Positions 14,227-17,175 of a DNA stretch of 17,175 nt are shown here, piece after piece. The number at the start of each line of letters is the position of its first letter. Position 1 is the first letter of the stretch. The position numbers and the translations under genes are program-made. The stretch lies in NCBI GenBank assembly GCA_021768985.1, contig JAETTR010000010.1:1-17175 (forward strand). Direction: 5' to 3'. Under the pieces are notes generated by a model. The model searched no databases. It was not told the DNA's origin and saw nothing but the letters and a program-made list of their open reading frames with translations. This DNA is from Bacillota bacterium. Its GTDB lineage: Bacteria; Bacillota; Clostridia; Christensenellales; Borkfalkiaceae.

Positions 14227-15038
14227 AGGATATTTTAACCGCGCCTTTCGTGCGCGAAATGACGGCGACCACGGCGAACATGTACCGTCTCGGCTGGGAC
14301 GAACGCAACGGCGGAAACATCAGTTATTTGCTCGACGAAAGGCAGGTCGGCGAATACCTCAATCTGAAAAAGGTGATCCGCACCATTCCCACGGGCTTCC
14401 GTGCGGACGCGCTGATCGGCAAAATTTTTATCGTGACGGGCACGGGCAAATATTTTAAGAACGTGGAAACCGATCCCGAAACCAACCTCGGCATTATCCG
14501 CATTGCGAAGGACGGCGAAACCGCCGAGCTCTTATGGGGATTTTGTGACGGCGGAAAGTTTACTTCCGAGCTTCCCGCGCACCTCATGAGCCACATGGCG
14601 CGCTTGAAGGTCGATCCCGAGAACCGCGTGGTGATGCACTCGCACCCCACCTACACGCTCGCCATGAACTACGTGCACGAGCTGGACGAGAAGAAATTCA
14701 CGCATACCCTTTGGGAAATGTGCACCGAATGCATCGTCGTATTCCCCGACGGCATCGGCATTCTTCCGTGGATGGTCTGCGGAACCAACGCGATCGGCGA
14801 AGCGACGGCGAAGAAGATGGAGGAGTTCCGTCTCGTCGTCTGGGGTATGCACGGCATTTATGGCGTCGGCAAGAATCTGGACGAAGCGTTCGGGTTGATC
14901 GAAACGGTGGAAAAGGCGGCACAGATTTATATGCTGACCTGCAACCGCCCCCGCGTGAATACGATCAAGGATTGCGAACTCGTCGCGCTTGCGGAGTCGT
15001 TCGGCGTCAAGTACCGCAAGGACTTCCTCAATTTATAG
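14223..15038 (+). CDS. rhaD: Rhamnulose-1-phosphate aldolase RhaD
   Basis: RhaD splits L-rhamnulose 1-phosphate into DHAP and L-lactaldehyde. It is a zinc-dependent class II aldolase of the AraD/FucA family. The 271-residue length matches E. coli RhaD (274). RNGGNISYLL (28-37), TGTGKYFKN (72-80), SELPAHLMSH (115-124), VVMHSHPTYTLAM and WGMHGIYGVGK are seen. His139, His141 and His210 are the expected zinc ligands and Glu116 the catalytic acid/base, by comparison with E. coli from memory. The start codon overlaps the rhaA stop (ATGA), and AAAGGAG lies 4-5 bases upstream. It ends the tightly coupled BAD block; a 62-bp gap follows. Confidence 0.96.
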   Translation: MKDILTAPFVREMTATTANMYRLGWDERNGGNISYLLDERQVGEYLNLKKVIRTIPTGFRADALIGKIFIVTGTGKYFKNVETDPETNLGIIRIAKDGETAELLWGFCDGGKFTSELPAHLMSHMARLKVDPENRVVMHSHPTYTLAMNYVHELDEKKFTHTLWEMCTECIVVFPDGIGILPWMVCGTNAIGEATAKKMEEFRLVVWGMHGIYGVGKNLDEAFGLIETVEKAAQIYMLTCNRPRVNTIKDCELVALAESFGVKYRKDFLNL

Positions 15039-15043
15039 ATTCG

Positions 15044-15071
15044 TTTAAAAGCTCCGCAAGAGTGGTATAAA
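15044..15071 (+). promoter_or_regulatory. Possible internal promoter after rhaD
   Basis: TTTAAA (15044-15049) and TATAAA (15066-15071) with 16-bp spacing lie in the gap before the 153-residue gene. The -35 match is weak. It could give the downstream small genes and fucO separate transcription; no terminator separates them from rhaD. Confidence 0.35.
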
Positions 15072-15100
15072 AAAGCAAGAAATATTTCGGGAGAGGGAAT

Positions 15101-15562
15101 ATGCATAAAAAAGTTTCGGTTGCCGAATTGCTCGTCACGCTCCTCGTTTTTGCGGTCGGATGCGCGGGGATCGGGTTGACTGCCGTAAACCGAACCGACA
15201 AGACGTCGGGAACCTTATCTCTCGAAAATTATGAACGGTATCTTACGGCGGATTGTTCCGTCGGCGGCTCGGGATTCAGTTACGGAAACGTTTGGGAGTT
15301 CGAATATACCGTTAAAATTCGTCCCCTACAGGGATTTCGGCTGAAAAACGTTGTAATTACATATTCGCTTTACGGCGAAAATACCGATTTGTCGGGCAGT
15401 TATACGGAGCGTATCGATGCGTGCGGCTACGGCGATCCGTATATGCGGACGGGAAAGATAAAAATTTATTCCGAGGGAACCTTATCCGAAGTCGGCGCGC
15501 CGAGCGTCGCTCCCGTGCTCACGGTTACCGCCGTTTCGGGCAGTTACGGGTTCGAATGGTGA
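15101..15562 (+). CDS. Small secreted or membrane-anchored protein of unknown function
   Basis: The 153-residue protein has a short basic start (HKK), a hydrophobic segment at about 8-29, then a polar, beta-rich extracellular-type domain. The segment contains VGCAG, but hydrophobic residues continue after the Cys and the -3 position is Ala, so a membrane anchor is more likely than a lipoprotein signal. LSLENYERYLTADC, a YTVKIRPLQGFRLKNVVITYSLYG stretch broken by loops, and Cys52 and Cys108 (possible disulfide) are visible. I do not recognise a family by name. GGGAGAGGG precedes the ATG. It sits between rhaD and fucO, is less GC-rich than they are, and is probably co-translated with the next gene. 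Confidence 0.8.
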   Translation: MHKKVSVAELLVTLLVFAVGCAGIGLTAVNRTDKTSGTLSLENYERYLTADCSVGGSGFSYGNVWEFEYTVKIRPLQGFRLKNVVITYSLYGENTDLSGSYTERIDACGYGDPYMRTGKIKIYSEGTLSEVGAPSVAPVLTVTAVSGSYGFEW

Positions 15563-15575
15563 GGAGGGCACGGAA

Positions 15576-15893
15576 ATGAAAGATTTTTTATTCGGTAAAA
15601 CGTTCCAGAGCATCCTCCTCGGCGCATACGTAGCGGCAGCAACGGTAATTTTGTTTTTGTGGAAAGCGTTTCCTACGTTGTTTTTAGTCGAAGCGTGCGT
15701 GCTCGGCGCAGTCGGCGTGCTGTTCGTGCGGTTCGATTACGGCTTGGCGCTGTGGTACAATCGGGTTTACAGCTTTTTTAATCGCAGGAATCGGAACGAG
15801 TCGGACGACGAACCGAGCGGATTCGCCGTAATCGTCAACAAGATTTTGGGCTTTTTGCTTTTGATTCCGCTCACGGTAATGTTATTTTTATAA
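15576..15893 (+). CDS. Small membrane protein of unknown function
   Basis: The 105-residue protein has hydrophobic segments at about 12-30 and 33-52, a basic and acidic loop (YNRVYSFFNRRNRNESDDEP) and a last hydrophobic segment at about 84-105 that runs to the C-terminus. I predict three membrane spans. No transporter signature or known domain is recognised. GAGGAGGG (15561-15568) overlaps the stop of the preceding gene and lies 7 bases before the ATG, so the two are almost certainly translated together and may act as a pair. A small hairpin with a GAAA loop (15901-15914) follows, without a T run, so transcription probably continues into fucO. Confidence 0.8.
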   Translation: MKDFLFGKTFQSILLGAYVAAATVILFLWKAFPTLFLVEACVLGAVGVLFVRFDYGLALWYNRVYSFFNRRNRNESDDEPSGFAVIVNKILGFLLLIPLTVMLFL

Positions 15894-15936
15894 GAAATTA
15901 CGGTTGAAAAACCGAAAAATGAAAGGAGAAATCATT

Positions 15937-17082
15937 ATGGCAAGAATCGTTTTGAACGAAACGAGTTATCACGGCGCGGGGTGCATTTCGGAGATCCCCG
16001 GCGAAATCGCGCGGCGCGGATTCAAAAAGGCGTTTGTCTGTTCCGATCCCGACCTCGTCAAATTCGGCGTATCGAAAAAGGTGACCGACGTACTCGAAAA
16101 GGCGGGCGTGCCCTATACGCTGTATTCGGAAATCAAACCCAATCCCACGATCGAGAACGTGCAGACGGGCGTCGCCGCGTTCAAGGCAAGCGGCGCGGAT
16201 TGCATTGTCGCGATCGGCGGCGGCTCTTCGATGGATACCGCAAAGGCGATCGGCATTATTATCGCCAATCCCGAGTTTGCCGACGTGCGCTCGCTCGAAG
16301 GCGTCGCGCCCACGAAGAACCCCTGCGTTCCCATTATCGCGGTTCCCACCACGGCGGGCACCGCGGCGGAAGTAACGATTAACTACGTCATTACCGACGT
16401 GGAGAAAAAGCGGAAATTTGTGTGCGTAGACGTGCACGATATCCCCGTCGTCGCCGTCGTGGACAGCGACATGATGAGCAGTATGCCCAAGGGCTTGACC
16501 GCCGCGACGGGCATGGACGCGCTCACTCACGCGATCGAGGGATATATCACCAAGGGCGCATGGGAAATGACGGATATGTTCCATTTGAAGGCGATCGAAA
16601 TCATCGCGCGCTCCCTGCGCGGCGCGGTCGCGGGTACGAAAGAGGGCAGAGAGGACATGGCGCTCGGTCAGTACGTGGCGGGCATGGGCTTCTCGAACGT
16701 AGGCTTGGGCATCGTGCACTCCATGGCGCACGCGCTCGGCGCGGTGTACGATACGCCGCACGGCGTGGCGAACGCCATTCTGCTTCCCACCGTTATGGCG
16801 TATAACGCCGAGGCGACGGGGGAGAAGTACCGCGAGATCGCCAAGGCAATGGGCGTAAAGGGCGTTGAGAAAATGTCGCAGGCGGAATACCGCAAAGCGG
16901 CTTGCGACGCGGTCGCGCAGTTGAGCAAGGACGTAGGCATTCCGCAGGATTTAAAGAATATCGTCAAAGCGGAAGATATTCCTTTCCTCGCGCAGTCGGC
17001 TATGGACGACGCTTGCCGCCCCGGCAATCCCAAGGATCCTACCTTGCAGGATATCATCGATCTTTACAAATCGCTGTTATAA
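15937..17082 (+). CDS. fucO: Lactaldehyde reductase (1,2-propanediol oxidoreductase) FucO
   Basis: This iron-dependent alcohol dehydrogenase (group III) reduces L-lactaldehyde to L-1,2-propanediol with NADH, restoring NAD+ after rhamnose cleavage. From 15937 the protein is 381 residues, very close to E. coli FucO in length and sequence. AIGGGSSMDTAKAIG, PTTAGTAAEVTINYVITD, GMDALTHAIEGYIT, GQYVAGMGFSNVGLGIVHSMAH (broken here for reading) and DTPHGVANAILLP mark the family. Asp194, His198, His261 and His275 correspond to iron ligands Asp196, His200, His263 and His277 of E. coli. The frame extends 11 codons upstream to 15904, but GAAAGGAG (15921-15928) is correctly placed only for the ATG at 15937. 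Confidence 0.95.
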   Translation: MARIVLNETSYHGAGCISEIPGEIARRGFKKAFVCSDPDLVKFGVSKKVTDVLEKAGVPYTLYSEIKPNPTIENVQTGVAAFKASGADCIVAIGGGSSMDTAKAIGIIIANPEFADVRSLEGVAPTKNPCVPIIAVPTTAGTAAEVTINYVITDVEKKRKFVCVDVHDIPVVAVVDSDMMSSMPKGLTAATGMDALTHAIEGYITKGAWEMTDMFHLKAIEIIARSLRGAVAGTKEGREDMALGQYVAGMGFSNVGLGIVHSMAHALGAVYDTPHGVANAILLPTVMAYNAEATGEKYREIAKAMGVKGVEKMSQAEYRKAACDAVAQLSKDVGIPQDLKNIVKAEDIPFLAQSAMDDACRPGNPKDPTLQDIIDLYKSLL

Positions 17083-17098
17083 AAATTTATGAAAGAGC

Positions 17099-17138
17099 AA
17101 CCCGCCGCGACGAACTCGTCGCGGCGGGTTATTTATAT
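17099..17138. terminator. Terminator after fucO
   Basis: The 14-bp arms AACCCGCCGCGACG (17099-17112) and CGTCGCGGCGGGTT (17117-17130) pair perfectly around AACT, followed by ATTTATAT. The T tract is imperfect but the stem is very stable. It lies 17 bases after the fucO stop and just before the stop of a possible convergent gene, so it may serve both strands. Confidence 0.8.
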
Positions 17139-17147
17139 GAAATCGTT

Positions 17148-17175
17148 TTATTTTTCTCCCAAAAGGTAATCGGTT
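17148..17175 (-). CDS. Possible C-terminal end of a convergent gene (partial)
   Basis: On the minus strand an open frame from the right edge reads TDYLLGEK and stops at TAA (17148-17150), 18 bases from the shared hairpin. The placement next to a terminator fits a convergent gene end, but eight codons prove little and the product cannot be identified. Confidence 0.3.

Noticed and set aside
15901..15914. CGGTT-GAAA-AACCG hairpin as a terminator before fucO
   Set aside because: The 5-bp stem is followed by A-rich sequence, not T, on the plus strand.
15904..15936. Upstream extension of fucO to an in-frame TTG at 15904
   Set aside because: GAAAGGAG fits only the ATG at 15937, and that start gives the usual FucO length.
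1..17175. CRISPR array, tRNA, rRNA, insertion sequence or integrase
   Set aside because: I saw no regularly spaced repeats, no cloverleaf, no rRNA-like sequence and no transposase or integrase motifs in any frame.

Overview
The window looks like a chromosomal segment of an anaerobic Gram-positive bacterium of the Clostridia type, possibly a gut lineage. This is inferred from strong GGAGG-type ribosome binding sites, sigma-A-like promoters (TTGACA/TATAAT, 17 bp spacing), the neighbouring tilS and hpt genes, a short clostridial-style NadB, a lipoprotein signal with lipobox, and complete L-rhamnose catabolism ending in 1,2-propanediol. Coding DNA is GC-rich, except for an AT-rich patch at about 4233-5280. 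I cannot assign a species.

Layout. (1) Positions 1-4240: the 3' tip of an upstream gene and its terminator, then a promoter and a co-directional run tilS - hpt - nadB - nadC (tRNA-Ile lysidine synthesis, purine salvage, de novo NAD synthesis), closed by a strong terminator. nadA is not in the window. (2) 4233-5280: an AT-rich island with a divergent pair, an XRE-type regulator on the minus strand and a 100-residue protein of unknown function on the plus strand. The 140-bp divergent promoter region holds two palindromes placed on promoter elements. A non-coding stretch with inverted repeats follows. (3) 5205-10751: a one-gene unit with a textbook promoter, an inverted repeat at the predicted transcript start, a 1805-residue lipoprotein made of degenerate repeated modules, and a bidirectional terminator. 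(4) 10755-17140: a DeoR-family regulator transcribed divergently from rhaB-rhaA-rhaD, then two small membrane or secreted proteins, then fucO and a terminator. A few codons of a possible convergent gene lie at the right edge.

How the genes work together. After L-rhamnose has entered the cell, RhaA isomerises it, RhaB phosphorylates the rhamnulose, RhaD cleaves the phosphate ester to DHAP and L-lactaldehyde, and FucO reduces the aldehyde to 1,2-propanediol, regenerating NAD+. The DeoR protein is the natural candidate repressor. No sugar transporter, rhamnosidase or mutarotase is visible. The giant lipoprotein beside the locus could be a surface binding protein, but nothing in the sequence proves a link to rhamnose.

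The most unusual elements are the repeat-built lipoprotein, the divergent XRE/small-protein pair with two candidate operators, the two unknown membrane proteins inside the rha cluster, and a nearly leaderless tilS transcript.
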